From assembly GCF_023283885.1 (NCBI RefSeq), contig NZ_JAKILA010000017.1, positions 47,015 through 111,014 on the forward strand: a stretch of 64,000 bases of DNA, read 5' to 3'. Under the pieces are notes generated by a model that ran no database searches, was not told the DNA's origin, and saw nothing but the letters and a program-made list of their open reading frames with translations. Origin of the DNA: Shewanella basaltis (GTDB lineage: Bacteria > Pseudomonadota > Gammaproteobacteria > Enterobacterales > Shewanellaceae). The translations under genes and the position numbers were made by a program. Below, piece after piece: positions 1 to 9,547 of the stretch; the stretch's first letter is position 1, and each line of letters begins with the position of its first letter.

Positions 1-618
1 ACCTGTGTTTTTGTCTATAACCAATTTAGTGCAGCTTACCGGTACAATTTCATCATCAAATTTTCCGGCTGCTTGAGCCGCACCAGTGCGCTGTTGTGAC
101 GTGAGTGCATAGGCATCCTGACGTTCGCGCGAAATGTTATAACGATTGGCCACTATTTCGGCAGTATCAAGCATGGGCATGTAAATGGCTGGTCGGTAAG
201 CTTTAACACTTGGGTCTACGGCGCGGTGCATGTTCATTTTATCGTTTTGCACCAAACTGATTGAGTCACATCCGCCTGCAACAACAACGTTAGCACCGTC
301 TGCGACAATATGGTTTGCGGCAATGGCAATCGACATCAAGCCAGACGAGCATTGGCGATCAACCGTCATGCCAGCCACAGACACAGGTAACTGAGCAGCC
401 ATGGCCACCTGGCGACCAAAGTTCATCCCCTGATTACCTTGAGTCAGCGCGGCACCAAAAATACAATCATCAATCTCGTTAGGATCAATACCCGCCCGTT
501 CTACGGCGGCTTTTACTGCTACAGCTGATAATGTAGGCGCTGATAAATCATTAAATGCCCCACGGTAAGCTTTGCCAATAGGCGTGCGGGCGGCTGATAC
601 GATGACGGCTTCTCTCAT
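1..618 (-). CDS. acetyl-CoA acyltransferase (thiolase), C-terminus beyond window
   Basis: This is the N-terminal 206 codons of a thiolase; the frame stays open to the window edge. Thiolases cleave 3-ketoacyl-CoA with CoA or run the reverse Claisen condensation. The protein begins MREAVIVSAARTPIGKAYRG, the usual thiolase start, and carries the active-site loop DRQCSSGLMSI with the acyl-accepting Cys. It is the last visible gene of the minus-strand run SDR, MaoC, thiolase, so it probably does the final cleavage of that acyl-CoA pathway. The ATG at 618 follows a GGGATTTG stretch. The C-terminal Cys/His half is not visible, so degradative and biosynthetic types cannot be separated. Confidence 0.93.
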   Translation of the reverse strand, partial: MREAVIVSAARTPIGKAYRGAFNDLSAPTLSAVAVKAAVERAGIDPNEIDDCIFGAALTQGNQGMNFGRQVAMAAQLPVSVAGMTVDRQCSSGLMSIAIAANHIVADGANVVVAGGCDSISLVQNDKMNMHRAVDPSVKAYRPAIYMPMLDTAEIVANRYNISRERQDAYALTSQQRTGAAQAAGKFDDEIVPVSCTKLVIDKNTG

Positions 619-723
619 GACAAATCCCTTTCTTGTTATTATTTAATCATTGAATCACTATAAAATGGTTTGGTGACGTTCTAATTTGCAATGTCTAATG
701 ACATATCTATTTATATATTCGTG

Positions 724-1650
724 CTAAGACGACACAGTTTGCGATTTCATGAACGCCATGGCTTTCATGATAAATTTTTCACCTTGTTGCGCACCCGACA
801 CTAATGCTTTTTGATTGTCTTTCGCGGTTATCTGGTTCCAATTGTCGCGTACAGCTTCTGGGCTTTGTTTTGCGGTGGGAATAAAGCAGCCGTCGGTTTC
901 AAAAATACTGGCACTTGAATAGCCGCCAGCGCCAGCGCATAGAATAAATCGGTTAGGTGCGGCTTCATCACACAAGGTCAGCATGCCGGCTGTGACGGCC
1001 TCTGGCGCAAAGGCTTTGACGATTTCTTCGGGCATTAAATCTTCGGTCATGCGGGTGCCCGCGGTGGGAGCTAATGCATTAATATGAATATTATTTTTTG
1101 CACCTTCAAGCACTAAGGTATTCATTAAGCCAAGCACTGCCATTTTGGCTGCGCCATAGTTAGATTGGCCAAAGTTGCCGTACATGCCGCTAGATGAGGT
1201 GGTCATGACAATTCGGCCATAATTTTGCTGCTTCATGATTTCCCACACTGCTTTGGTGCAGTTAACTGAGCCCATCACGTGTACATCCATCACTAGCTTA
1301 AAATCATCTAAAGTCATTTTCGAAAAAGACTTATCACGTAAAATGCCAGCGTTGTTAATTAAAATGTCGACACGGCCCCATTTGGCCATGGTTTGCTGCA
1401 CCATGTCTTGCACTTCATCAAAATTGGCCACATTAGCGCCATGACTGATGGCCTCGCCGCCCATGGCTTGAATTAATTCAACCACCTCTTGTGAGGCTGC
1501 AGAAGAGGCGCCGCTACCATCGCGCGCACCACCAAGATCATTCACCACCACTTTAGCGCCACGTTTAGCTAAAGCTAATGCATGTGAGCGCCCTAGCCCG
1601 TTACCTGCGCCAGTTACAATAGCCACTTGTCCTGCAAAACTAATAGTCAT
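724..1650 (-). CDS. SDR family oxidoreductase, 3-hydroxyacyl-CoA dehydrogenase-like
   Basis: Short-chain dehydrogenase of about 308 residues. The Rossmann motif TGAGNGLGRSHA is followed by NDLGGARDGSG, a pattern typical of the (3R)-hydroxyacyl-CoA dehydrogenase part of peroxisomal multifunctional enzyme type 2. The catalytic Ser lies in TTSSSGMYG and the YxxxK motif is YGAAK. A C-terminal extension of about 60 residues goes beyond the usual 250. It probably oxidises the 3-hydroxyacyl-CoA made by the MaoC hydratase encoded just upstream, feeding the thiolase downstream. I chose the ATG at 1650 over an in-frame start at 1677 because AGGGAACC sits at good spacing before it. The exact substrate cannot be read from sequence. 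Confidence 0.9.
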   Translation of the reverse strand: MTISFAGQVAIVTGAGNGLGRSHALALAKRGAKVVVNDLGGARDGSGASSAASQEVVELIQAMGGEAISHGANVANFDEVQDMVQQTMAKWGRVDILINNAGILRDKSFSKMTLDDFKLVMDVHVMGSVNCTKAVWEIMKQQNYGRIVMTTSSSGMYGNFGQSNYGAAKMAVLGLMNTLVLEGAKNNIHINALAPTAGTRMTEDLMPEEIVKAFAPEAVTAGMLTLCDEAAPNRFILCAGAGGYSSASIFETDGCFIPTAKQSPEAVRDNWNQITAKDNQKALVSGAQQGEKFIMKAMAFMKSQTVSS

Positions 1651-1743
1651 CTTGGTTCCCTTAATTTGCTGTATCATTTTTATTGTTATAGGTAAGCGTT
1701 GAGTTTCATTTTGTGGTTAACGTTTTACTTAACCCTTGTTTGT

Positions 1744-2205
1744 TTACTTAACCATTTGCACCGAAATCCACTCAGCCACTAATGCTGGGGTATCTACGCC
1801 TTCTATCTCAATGGTCACTTCAGTTGATAGACGAAATTGCCCAGGCTTTTTTTCTTCTATCGACAAGGTTTTAGCATGCGCTCGAATGCGGCTATTAACG
1901 GTAACCGGCTGCAAAAATCGCACTTTGTCGAATCCGGCATTTAATCCCATATAAAAGCCGTCGATGATGACGCTAAACTCCTCAGCAAAATGCGACAGCA
2001 TGGATAATGATAAAAAACCGTGGGCAATGGTTGACCCAAAAGGCGTGGCTTTAGCCTTTTCTTCATCAACATGAATAAATTGGTGATCTAAGGTGCAATC
2101 AGCAAATTGGTTAATCTGCTGTTGATTAATCTGATACCACTGAGTTGGCGTAGCTTGGTGGCCAATATATTGAGCTATGTCGTTACGATGGATCACTGTT
2201 GGCAT
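1744..2205 (-). CDS. MaoC-family (R)-specific enoyl-CoA hydratase
   Basis: Hot-dog-fold hydratase of about 153 residues. The hydratase-2 signature is present: DHQFIHVDEEKAKATPFG followed by TIAHGF, with the catalytic Asp and His. It hydrates trans-2-enoyl-CoA to the (R)-3-hydroxyacyl-CoA, matching the multifunctional-enzyme-2-like SDR next to it. The ATG at 2205 is preferred over 2241 because AAGGGGAA lies 7 nt upstream. A terminator for the gene before it (2369-2393) and a LysR-type motif (2265-2310) lie in front, so it probably heads a separate maoC-SDR-thiolase transcript. Confidence 0.9.
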   Translation of the reverse strand: MPTVIHRNDIAQYIGHQATPTQWYQINQQQINQFADCTLDHQFIHVDEEKAKATPFGSTIAHGFLSLSMLSHFAEEFSVIIDGFYMGLNAGFDKVRFLQPVTVNSRIRAHAKTLSIEEKKPGQFRLSTEVTIEIEGVDTPALVAEWISVQMVK

Positions 2206-2264
2206 TTCCGTTCCCCTTGGTACTGTAACAGTACGTTCCATGAATGAAATTTAAGCGATATCTC

Positions 2265-2310
2265 ATGCTAATTGGGGTAAACGAATTAAACAAATGAATA
2301 GTTTTGATAC
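2265..2310. promoter_or_regulatory. candidate LysR-regulator site, copy 1
   Basis: ATGCTAAT at 2265-2272 is followed at a fixed distance by AACAAATGAATAGTT and ATAC (to 2310). The same two blocks with identical spacing recur at 10443-10488 beside the lysR gene. Here the motif lies 60-105 bp upstream of maoC. That it is the binding site of the LysR regulator is inference. Confidence 0.5.
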
Positions 2311-2356
2311 TTAGTTATTATCAATATGAATAGTAAATGCTTTTTTACTGCACGCT

Positions 2357-2393
2357 TAAAAACAAAAAACATTACCCATTTGATGGATAATGT
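2357..2393 (-). terminator. rho-independent terminator after the acyl-CoA dehydrogenase gene
   Basis: An 11-bp near-perfect stem (ACATTACCCAT with ATGGATAATGT, loop TTG) spans 2369-2393. On the minus strand it is followed by a T-rich tract (complement of 2357-2368). It lies 44 bp past the stop of the 601-residue acyl-CoA dehydrogenase. Confidence 0.75.
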
Positions 2394-2436
2394 TTAATGA
2401 CTAATCAACTTAAATTAATATAAATCAATTATATAG

Positions 2437-4242
2437 TTAAAACCATTCTGGCTGCATATCAAAGCTGGTACTGTCGGTGTGTATTAACAACTGCGACCAC
2501 AAATTGATCTCTGGTAACTCAAAACGGTAAAAATATTGTGCAGCTTGTAATTTACCCTGATAAAAATACACATCGTCCTGGTGGGGCTGCTCCGCTAAGG
2601 CTTTAGTGGCTACAATACTTTGCTTTAACCATAACCAGGCAATAATGACATGGCCAAATAGCTCAAGGTATTTAACCGAGTTGGATAACGCCAAATCAAT
2701 ATTTTTGGTGGCCATGGCGCTTAATACCGCCTCAGTGGTGGTTGAAAGCGTGGTCAGAGCCTCACTAAGCTGCTCAGTCATCTGCTGCAAACCATTGTAT
2801 TGCTTAGCTTCATCAAGGGTTTTGCGCATTTCATTTAGTGTCGCATGATAACCCTGCATTTTATTCATTGGCACTTTACGGGTGAGTAAATCTAACGATT
2901 GGATCCCGGTAGTTCCTTCATGTATGGGGTTTAAACGATTGTCACGGTAGAACATCTCTACAGGATGCTCGTTAATATAACCGTGTCCCCCCATCACTTG
3001 TATTGCCAGTGAGTTGGCTTTTGGCCCATATTCAGATGGCCAGGTTTTAATGATGGGCGTTAAAAAATCTAATAAGGTGTGTGCATATTGTCGCTGCTCT
3101 TCTGTGGCGGCGGTGTGTTCATCATCGCTTAATTGGGTGCCGTATAACACCAATGCCATTGCACCTTCAGCATAGGCTTTTTGTGCCAGCAGCATTCGCT
3201 TTACATCAGCATGCTCGATAATATTGACCATAGGTGATTGCGGATCTTTACACGAAGGTAAGCGTCCTTGAGGTCGATTTTTTGCATAATCAACTGAATA
3301 TTGATAACCGGCCACAGCCAATACTGCACCACTGGTACCCACCATAATGCGGGCTTCATTCATCATGTGGAACATGTACTTAAGGCCACAATGTTCTTCA
3401 CCAACCAAGTAACCCACTGAGCCATTTTTTTCACCAAAACTCAGTGCTGTAGAGGTTTGTGCCCGGCCGCCCATTTTATGAAACAACCCAGCTAGCGCCA
3501 CTTCGTTATCTGCACCAATGGATCCGTCATCATTGAGTAAAAACTTTGGCACAACAAACAATGAAATCCCTTTTACTCCTTTGGGCGCACCTTGAATTCG
3601 CGCCAGCACTAAATGCACTATGTTGTCACTTAAATCATGATCGCCACCCGAAATATAAATTTTATTGCCGCTAATTCGATAAGTGCCGTCATCAGTTTTT
3701 ACCGCTTTGGTGATTAAGTCACCTAAAGACGATCCACTGCCGGGTTCGGTCATGGCCATGGTGCCCATAAAGCGGCCCTCTCGCATTGGCTTAACCCAAG
3801 TGTTAATTAGCTCATCACTGCCATGGGCTTGTAATAAATTAGCGTTGGCAGTCGTCAGCATGTTGTAGCCCATGCCCACACCGCCCGCTACGGTTAAAAA
3901 CGATGATGCAGCACTGGCAATAATGGGCGGCAACTGCATGCCGCCAAGCTCGTAATCGGCAGTGGCAGAGCCGATACCCGAATGATTCACAGCATCGATG
4001 GCGGTTTTTAACTCAGGAATAATATGCACTTTTTTGCCATCAAACGTGGGCTGATGGGTATCAAGTTTTTGGCGAATAGGAAGAAAATGTTTTTCAGCAA
4101 TGACTTTTGCCGTGTTAATGACTTCATTAAAGGTTTGGCGATCATGATCTTGGTAACGTTCGCGGCTTGTTAACCCTTCACTGTCAAACAGCTCGTAAAG
4201 CATAAACTCGAGATCGCGTTCATTCATTAATGTTGCAGGCAT
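2437..4242 (-). CDS. acyl-CoA dehydrogenase, long DmdC/FadE-like type
   Basis: FAD-dependent acyl-CoA dehydrogenase of 601 residues, longer than the usual 380-400. This length and the C-terminal extension fit the class that includes 3-methylmercaptopropionyl-CoA dehydrogenase (DmdC). Motifs include AMTEPGSGSSLGDL (FAD and substrate region), QVMGGHGYINE, and NPIHEGTTGIQSLDL with the likely catalytic Glu. It would introduce the 2,3-double bond, passing electrons to ETF. It lies in the catabolic cluster between an SDR gene (57 bp away) and a terminator, so it seems to end its transcript. DmdC function itself is not supported: no DMSP genes are nearby. Confidence 0.9.
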   Translation of the reverse strand: MPATLMNERDLEFMLYELFDSEGLTSRERYQDHDRQTFNEVINTAKVIAEKHFLPIRQKLDTHQPTFDGKKVHIIPELKTAIDAVNHSGIGSATADYELGGMQLPPIIASAASSFLTVAGGVGMGYNMLTTANANLLQAHGSDELINTWVKPMREGRFMGTMAMTEPGSGSSLGDLITKAVKTDDGTYRISGNKIYISGGDHDLSDNIVHLVLARIQGAPKGVKGISLFVVPKFLLNDDGSIGADNEVALAGLFHKMGGRAQTSTALSFGEKNGSVGYLVGEEHCGLKYMFHMMNEARIMVGTSGAVLAVAGYQYSVDYAKNRPQGRLPSCKDPQSPMVNIIEHADVKRMLLAQKAYAEGAMALVLYGTQLSDDEHTAATEEQRQYAHTLLDFLTPIIKTWPSEYGPKANSLAIQVMGGHGYINEHPVEMFYRDNRLNPIHEGTTGIQSLDLLTRKVPMNKMQGYHATLNEMRKTLDEAKQYNGLQQMTEQLSEALTTLSTTTEAVLSAMATKNIDLALSNSVKYLELFGHVIIAWLWLKQSIVATKALAEQPHQDDVYFYQGKLQAAQYFYRFELPEINLWSQLLIHTDSTSFDMQPEWF

Positions 4243-4298
4243 AATATTCTCTTCTTATTTATACGTATTCCAAAGGTGACGGCTAATATCACCGCGGT

Positions 4299-5060
4299 TT
4301 AAAATGCAGACACGCCGCCATCAACGGCAATACATTGCCCTGTCATGTAGGTATTGCTTGGCGATAACATCATGAGCATGACCGCAACAATTTCTTTCGG
4401 CTCACCTAATCGATTCATTGGCGCACCACGGGCCATTTTCTTTTGCTTTTCTTCGTCAGCAAAGTTGGTCACCATAGGTGTTAAGGTAAAGAACGGACAA
4501 ATGGCATTGATACGAATGTTGTCGCGGCCATATTCAACCGCACCGGTTTTGGTTAAGCCAATCACGGCGTGTTTAGCCATAGAGTACGCACTGCCTCTGG
4601 CTGCCCCGCCTAAACCAGCCATTGAACTGACATTTAAAATGGCGCCCTCACCCTGTTTAAGCATTTGGGCTATTTGATGGCGCATACCAAACTGAACCCC
4701 TTTAACGTTAATCGCAAATTGGTGATCCATTATCGACTCATCAATAATGTGCAGTGGCATAAACTCGTGAGCTATCCCGGCATTGTTAACCCCAATATCA
4801 ACGCGGCCAAAATACTCAAGCGCGGTATCGACCATGGCTTTACAGGACTCATCTTTTGATACATCGCATTTCATTGCGACCACTTCAGCGCCCGTGGCAG
4901 CAATGTCATCTGCCACTTGATGCACACCAGCTTCATTAATGTCGCTTATCACTAATTTTGCGCCTCGCTTAGCCAGTTCCTGCGACAATAACTTACCAAA
5001 ACCTTGTGCAGCACCTGTGATCACGGCAACCTTGCCAGTAAAATCTAATAATGGATCCAT
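4299..5060 (-). CDS. SDR family oxidoreductase
   Basis: Classical short-chain dehydrogenase of about 253 residues. It has TGAAQGFGKLL (NAD(P) binding), NNAG, Ser in NVSSMAG and YSMAK as the YxxxK motif, and ends in a GG-rich C-terminus (AVDGGVSAF). Asp after the second strand (VISDINE) favours NAD over NADP. The ATG at 5060 was chosen because AGGAG lies 8 nt upstream; the longer in-frame start at 5078 has none. The gap to the upstream kinase gene is about 40 bp, so it is probably cotranscribed. It probably oxidises or reduces a hydroxyacyl intermediate of the cluster. Confidence 0.9.
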   Translation of the reverse strand: MDPLLDFTGKVAVITGAAQGFGKLLSQELAKRGAKLVISDINEAGVHQVADDIAATGAEVVAMKCDVSKDESCKAMVDTALEYFGRVDIGVNNAGIAHEFMPLHIIDESIMDHQFAINVKGVQFGMRHQIAQMLKQGEGAILNVSSMAGLGGAARGSAYSMAKHAVIGLTKTGAVEYGRDNIRINAICPFFTLTPMVTNFADEEKQKKMARGAPMNRLGEPKEIVAVMLMMLSPSNTYMTGQCIAVDGGVSAF

Positions 5061-5101
5061 GCGAGTAACTCCTGTCATTGATGGTCTTGTTGTTTTTATG
5101 G

Positions 5102-6136
5102 TTATTCAGCGGTGTTGATGACTTGTAGTGCCATTTTTGCCAGTGGCGCAACAAACGAACCTACTTGATTGGCGTTTTCGTTAGAGGCATTTCCTTCGGT
5201 GGCGCGTTTAGCCACACCTTGAGCAATTGCGGCCAAACGGAAAAAACTAAACGCTAAATAAAACGCCCAGTTATCGATACGTTCAATGCCCATACGCTGA
5301 CAATATTGGCCAACATATTCTTCTTCGCTCGGAATGCCCAAACTGGCTCTATCGACATCCTTTAAGCCATCAATCGTCCCCATGCCTGCAGGCATACGCA
5401 GTTGCATACATTGATAAGCTAAATCGGCAAACGGGTGGCCTAGGGTTGAAAGCTCCCAATCCAGCACCGCAATGATCTCAACGTTGGTTTTGGCAAACAT
5501 CATGTTGTCTAACCGAAAATCACCATGCACAAGACACACACGGCCATCATCTGGCGGTAAGTTGTCTTCAAGCCATTGGATCAACACATCCATCGCAGGG
5601 ATGGTTTGCAATTCAGTTAAGCGATATTGCGAGGTCCAGCGCCCCAATTGACGCTCATAATAGTTACCTGCCTTACCAAAATCGCTTAGGCCAATGGCTT
5701 CAACATCGACACTGTGCAGTGACGCGAGGGTTTTATTCATCGCATCGTACATAGCGGCTCGATGTTCATTGGTGTCAACCTCTGCTAACGATGCACTCCA
5801 GTACACCTTGCCATCGCAATATTCCATTAAATAAAACATCGAACCAATCACACTCGTGTCTTCGCACAGGTGATAAACCTTAGCAACCGGCACAGCAGTG
5901 TTTTTGAGTGCATCGAGTACCCGGTATTCGCGATCAACCGCATGGGCCGATTTTAATAACTTACCAGGTGGTTGGCGGCGTAATACATACACGCCAGACT
6001 GAGCAGTCACTTTATAAGTAGGATTAGATTGTCCACCCGAGAACTTTTCAAGGCTAATAGGCCCTTGAAAGCCATCAACATGTTGCTGCAAATAAGCACT
6101 GAGCTTTTCATTATCCATTGGAAACGTATGTGGCAT
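5102..6136 (-). CDS. APH-fold phosphotransferase, LvaA/ACAD10-11 kinase-like
   Basis: Phosphotransferase of 344 residues with the aminoglycoside-phosphotransferase fold. The nucleotide-binding start is EKFSGGQSNPTYKV, the catalytic loop is LVHGDFRLDNMMF, and the metal-binding motif is VLDWELSTLGHP. All kinase residues look intact. Proteins of this type next to ACAD11-like dehydrogenases include Pseudomonas putida LvaA, which phosphorylates the 4-hydroxy group of 4-hydroxyacyl-CoA, and the N-terminal half of mammalian ACAD10/11. The dehydrogenase gene lies 90 bp upstream. Drug resistance is unlikely given the context. Substrate assignment is inference. Confidence 0.88.
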   Translation of the reverse strand: MPHTFPMDNEKLSAYLQQHVDGFQGPISLEKFSGGQSNPTYKVTAQSGVYVLRRQPPGKLLKSAHAVDREYRVLDALKNTAVPVAKVYHLCEDTSVIGSMFYLMEYCDGKVYWSASLAEVDTNEHRAAMYDAMNKTLASLHSVDVEAIGLSDFGKAGNYYERQLGRWTSQYRLTELQTIPAMDVLIQWLEDNLPPDDGRVCLVHGDFRLDNMMFAKTNVEIIAVLDWELSTLGHPFADLAYQCMQLRMPAGMGTIDGLKDVDRASLGIPSEEEYVGQYCQRMGIERIDNWAFYLAFSFFRLAAIAQGVAKRATEGNASNENANQVGSFVAPLAKMALQVINTAE

Positions 6137-6226
6137 TTGTCAATACTCTTATTATTTGATCAATGACAGTCATCAATAATAATGGCAGGCCAACTCACCC
6201 CAGCACCTGTTGGCCTGCCGGCAAAG

Positions 6227-7438
6227 TTATTGCGTCACTTTTTTCACTAAATCACGACCAAGTTGCATCATGTGCACCTGATCAGGGCCATCGGCTAACC
6301 GTAGGGTTCGCTGACCAGCCCAGGCATGTGCTAAAAAGGTATCTTGGCTAACACCCACGGCGCCATGACATTGAATGGCGCGATCGATAACATCAAGTGA
6401 CATGCTAGGGGCGACAATTTTAATCATGGCGATTAAATCTTTTGCCGCTTTGTTGCCTTCTGTGTCCATTTTTTGCGCCGCTTTTAATGTCATTAACCGT
6501 GCCTGTTCAATCTGACAGGCAGATTTGGCAATGTCTTCTCGAACCGATTGCTGCTTAATCATCGGCTGACCAAAAACAATGCGTTCACTGACGCGTTTGC
6601 ACATTAAATCTAAAGCACGCTGTGCAATGCCAATTGAGCGCATGCAGTGATGAATTCGTCCTGGGCCTAATCGGCCTTGGGCGATTTCAAACCCTTTACC
6701 TTCTCCCACAATAATGTTGTCAACTGGCACCCGCACGTCGGTAAAGGTCACTTCAGCGTGGCCTTCAGGCGAATCATCGTAGCCAAACACTTGCATTGGC
6801 CTCACCACCTTAACGCCCGGGGTATTCATTGGTACAAGCACTTGAGATTGTTGAATGTAGCGATTGGTATTGTCTGGATCGGTTTTGCCCATCACAATCA
6901 TGATTTCGCATTGTTTACGACAGGCGCCGCTGATGTAAAACTTACGGCCATTGATAACATATTCGTCACCATCGCGAACAATACTCAACTCGATATTGGT
7001 TGCATCACTTGAGGCAACCTCAGGTTCGGTCATGGCAAATGCAGAGCGGATTTTGCCCTCAAGCAGTGGTTCTAACCATTGTTTTTTCTGGGCTTCACTG
7101 CCGTATTTAGCCAATACTTCCATATTGCCTGTGTCTGGCGCAGCGCAGTTAAACACTTCGGGCGCCCACATGACCTTACCCATAATTTCAGCTAATGGTG
7201 CATATTCTAAATTGGTTAATCCGCCACTGTATTGACCGTATGCCACAGGTAAAAACAAGTTCCACAAACCTTGTGCTTTTGCTTTGGCCTTAAGCTCTTC
7301 CATTAACGGCGGCGTTGACCAGGGTTCAAGGGCAACTTGCCTGTGCATTTCATCCTCAACCGGATAAACATGCAAATCCATAAACTCGTTGACCTGGTTA
7401 ATTAACCCTTGAACTTTTTCGCTGTATTCAAAATTCAT
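6227..7438 (-). CDS. acyl-CoA dehydrogenase, ACAD11/LvaC-like
   Basis: Acyl-CoA dehydrogenase of 403 residues. [18 protein letters not shown] is the FAD/substrate segment, and the C-terminus has [19 protein letters not shown]. The ADGPD[EQ]VH motif marks the ACAD10/11 group, which differs from classical enzymes carrying Glu in an EGT motif. In P. putida the equivalent (LvaC) works with an APH kinase to turn 4-phosphoacyl-CoA into the enoyl-CoA. Here the kinase follows by 90 bp on the same strand. AGGA lies 6 nt before the ATG. No small LvaB-like gene is visible between or beside the two genes. Confidence 0.9.
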   Translation of the reverse strand: MNFEYSEKVQGLINQVNEFMDLHVYPVEDEMHRQVALEPWSTPPLMEELKAKAKAQGLWNLFLPVAYGQYSGGLTNLEYAPLAEIMGKVMWAPEVFNCAAPDTGNMEVLAKYGSEAQKKQWLEPLLEGKIRSAFAMTEPEVASSDATNIELSIVRDGDEYVINGRKFYISGACRKQCEIMIVMGKTDPDNTNRYIQQSQVLVPMNTPGVKVVRPMQVFGYDDSPEGHAEVTFTDVRVPVDNIIVGEGKGFEIAQGRLGPGRIHHCMRSIGIAQRALDLMCKRVSERIVFGQPMIKQQSVREDIAKSACQIEQARLMTLKAAQKMDTEGNKAAKDLIAMIKIVAPSMSLDVIDRAIQCHGAVGVSQDTFLAHAWAGQRTLRLADGPDQVHMMQLGRDLVKKVTQ

Positions 7439-7502
7439 ATGCTGTCCTTTAACTGGAACTTAGTGCGTAATTAAGTGGCGCTAATCAATCGCTGCAAATG
7501 GG

Positions 7503-8627
7503 TTAGCTCAGCGACATCAATGATTTTTTGTTAAACGGCTTAATCTCATTGATGGCATTGGTTTTAATTTTATTAACCCATTGCGGATCAACCAGTAACG
7601 CACGTCCAATGCCGACTAAATCAAACTCGTCGTTATTTAAGCGCACCAATAATTCATCAATGCCCGTAGGGTTTGAAGTGCCAGACAAATCAGCATTGCC
7701 TTCGCCAATAAAGTCAGCGTCAAGCCCAACGTTACCCACGGTGATAACAGGTTTGTTGGTCAGTTTTTTAGTCCAACCGGCAAGGTTTAGATCAGAGCCT
7801 TCAAATTCTGGCACCCAAAAACGGCGAGTACTGGCATGAAAGATGTCTACACCCGCATCGCTTAATAAGCCTAAAAAGGTGGCTAGCTCTTCAGGGGTTT
7901 GACACAATTTTGCAGTGTAATCTTGTTGTTTCCACTGAGAAAAACGGAAGATAACCGTAAAGTCTTCGCCCACTGCTGCGCGGATGGCTTGAACAATTTC
8001 AACGCCAAAGCGAGTGCGATTTTCTAGCGAACCACCGTATTTATCATCGCGTTGATTGGTGCCTTCCCAAAAGAATTGGTCAACGAGGTAACCGTGTGCG
8101 CCATGAACTTCAATCGCATCAAAACCAATGTTTTTTGCATCAAGCGCAGCTTGGGCAAATGACGCGACGACTTCGTCAATGTCAGCTTGTGTCATGGCTA
8201 CACCATTTGGTGCACCAGGTTTGTATAATCCAGATGGGCTGTATGCAGGTGCTTCTTTGTCTGGGCCTACACCGGGCTTTCTCACCGCGCCAACATGCCA
8301 AAGCTGAGGCGCAATTTTGCCGCCTGCTGCGTGTACTTCGTCAACCACATGCTTCCATCCGGCTAACGCAGCCTCACCATAAATGGCGGGTACGTTTTCA
8401 TAGCCGTTAGCCGCTTTATGGGAAATAAAGGTGCCTTCAGTAATAATTAATCCCACATCCCCTTCTGCACGGCGACGGTAATAACCTGCAACCTCATCAT
8501 TTGGGACATAGTTAGGCGAAAACGCGCGGGTCATTGGTGCCATTACCGTTTTATTTTTAAGCGATAATGATTTATTTGAAAACGATTCAAATAGCTTATT
8601 AATGCCAGTGTGTTGAGTGCTATTCAT
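7503..8627 (-). CDS. NADH:flavin oxidoreductase / alkene reductase (old yellow enzyme)
   Basis: FMN-dependent TIM-barrel enzyme of 374 residues in the OYE family. KTVMAPMTRAF is the N-terminal FMN segment, APQLWHVG and the EVHGAHGYLVDQFFW block give the substrate-binding His pair region, and GIGRALLVDPQW closes the barrel. It reduces activated C=C bonds of enones or enoyl compounds with NAD(P)H, so it may saturate an unsaturated intermediate of the cluster. Two adjacent ATGs exist; AGGA is better spaced (7 nt) for the one at 8627 than for 8630. The gene is separated by about 60 bp from both neighbours. Confidence 0.9.
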   Translation of the reverse strand: MNSTQHTGINKLFESFSNKSLSLKNKTVMAPMTRAFSPNYVPNDEVAGYYRRRAEGDVGLIITEGTFISHKAANGYENVPAIYGEAALAGWKHVVDEVHAAGGKIAPQLWHVGAVRKPGVGPDKEAPAYSPSGLYKPGAPNGVAMTQADIDEVVASFAQAALDAKNIGFDAIEVHGAHGYLVDQFFWEGTNQRDDKYGGSLENRTRFGVEIVQAIRAAVGEDFTVIFRFSQWKQQDYTAKLCQTPEELATFLGLLSDAGVDIFHASTRRFWVPEFEGSDLNLAGWTKKLTNKPVITVGNVGLDADFIGEGNADLSGTSNPTGIDELLVRLNNDEFDLVGIGRALLVDPQWVNKIKTNAINEIKPFNKKSLMSLS

Positions 8628-8675
8628 CATTCATTCCTAAAGTGTGCTTATTAATATGGATATTGTTGGGCTGCA

Positions 8676-9446
8676 TTAACCAATCAAATAGCCACCATCA
8701 ACATTGATGGCAGTACCGGTTGTATAACTTGAAGCATTTGAGGCCAAATACAACACAGTGCCAGCCATTTCGTCAGGCTGCGCAACGCGCTTCATCGGCA
8801 CGTGATGCATCAGTTGTTTTAAAATGGCAGGATTGTCTACCAATGCCGAGGCAAATTTTGTGTCAGTGCCGCCAGGCAGTAAGGCATTAACACGGATGTT
8901 AAATTGGGCACATTCTTTGGCAAATGCCTGAGTCATTGAGATCACAGCCGCTTTAGTGACTGAATAGATGCCCTGATAATCACCAGGAATAACCCCATTT
9001 ACAGACGCCACGTTAATGATCGAGCCGCCGCCACTGGCTTTCATTAATTTTGCGCCTTGAGTCGACATAAAGAAGTAACCGCGAATGTTCACATCAACGG
9101 TTTTTTGAAAAGCAGCTAAATCAGTATCAATAATGTGACCAAAATAGGGATTGGCCGCCGCATTATTCACAAGAATATCTAACTTGCCATGTTGCTCCGT
9201 AATGGCTGCAAAAATAGCATCAATTTGATTGAGTTCACCAATATGACACGCTATGGCCTGGGCACTGCCGCCATCGGCAATAATTTGCTCTACAACCGCT
9301 TGGCATGCTTCAATTTTACGACTCGAAACAATAACGTGGGCACCATATTGCGCCAATACTTTAGCCACACTCTCACCAATGCCTCGGCTCGCACCTGTAA
9401 CCAACGCCACCTTCCCTGTTAAATCAAATAAATTACCAGTATTCAT
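8676..9446 (-). CDS. SDR family oxidoreductase
   Basis: Classical SDR of 256 residues. TGASRGIGESVA is the cofactor loop, NNAAANPYFG replaces the usual NNAG, Ser lies in INVASVNG, the YxxxK motif is YSVTK, and the C-terminus is INVDGGYLIG. The sequence from residue 28 (IVSSRK) suggests NADP preference. AAGGATAAAAA precedes the ATG. NNAAANP and this overall pattern resemble mammalian DHRS4-like carbonyl reductases; whether it acts on a hydroxyacyl-CoA or a free ketone is unknown. It is probably cotranscribed with the OYE gene downstream. Confidence 0.9.
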   Translation of the reverse strand: MNTGNLFDLTGKVALVTGASRGIGESVAKVLAQYGAHVIVSSRKIEACQAVVEQIIADGGSAQAIACHIGELNQIDAIFAAITEQHGKLDILVNNAAANPYFGHIIDTDLAAFQKTVDVNIRGYFFMSTQGAKLMKASGGGSIINVASVNGVIPGDYQGIYSVTKAAVISMTQAFAKECAQFNIRVNALLPGGTDTKFASALVDNPAILKQLMHHVPMKRVAQPDEMAGTVLYLASNASSYTTGTAINVDGGYLIG

Positions 9447-9547
9447 TTTTTATCCTTGTTGTGTAGGTTACTGAGTTATGTAGGTTACTGACCTAAACGT
9501 TAATTAACTCAACCATAAAATGCAGATGCTTTTGTATAACACATGGG

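Noticed and set aside
2437..4242. DMSP catabolism (DmdC) assignment
   Set aside because: The enzyme has the long DmdC-like form, but no dmdA, dmdB or dmdD-like gene is nearby; many such dehydrogenases have other substrates.
5102..6136. Antibiotic-resistance aminoglycoside phosphotransferase
   Set aside because: The fold matches, but the tight link to an ACAD11-like dehydrogenase and beta-oxidation genes points to a metabolic kinase.
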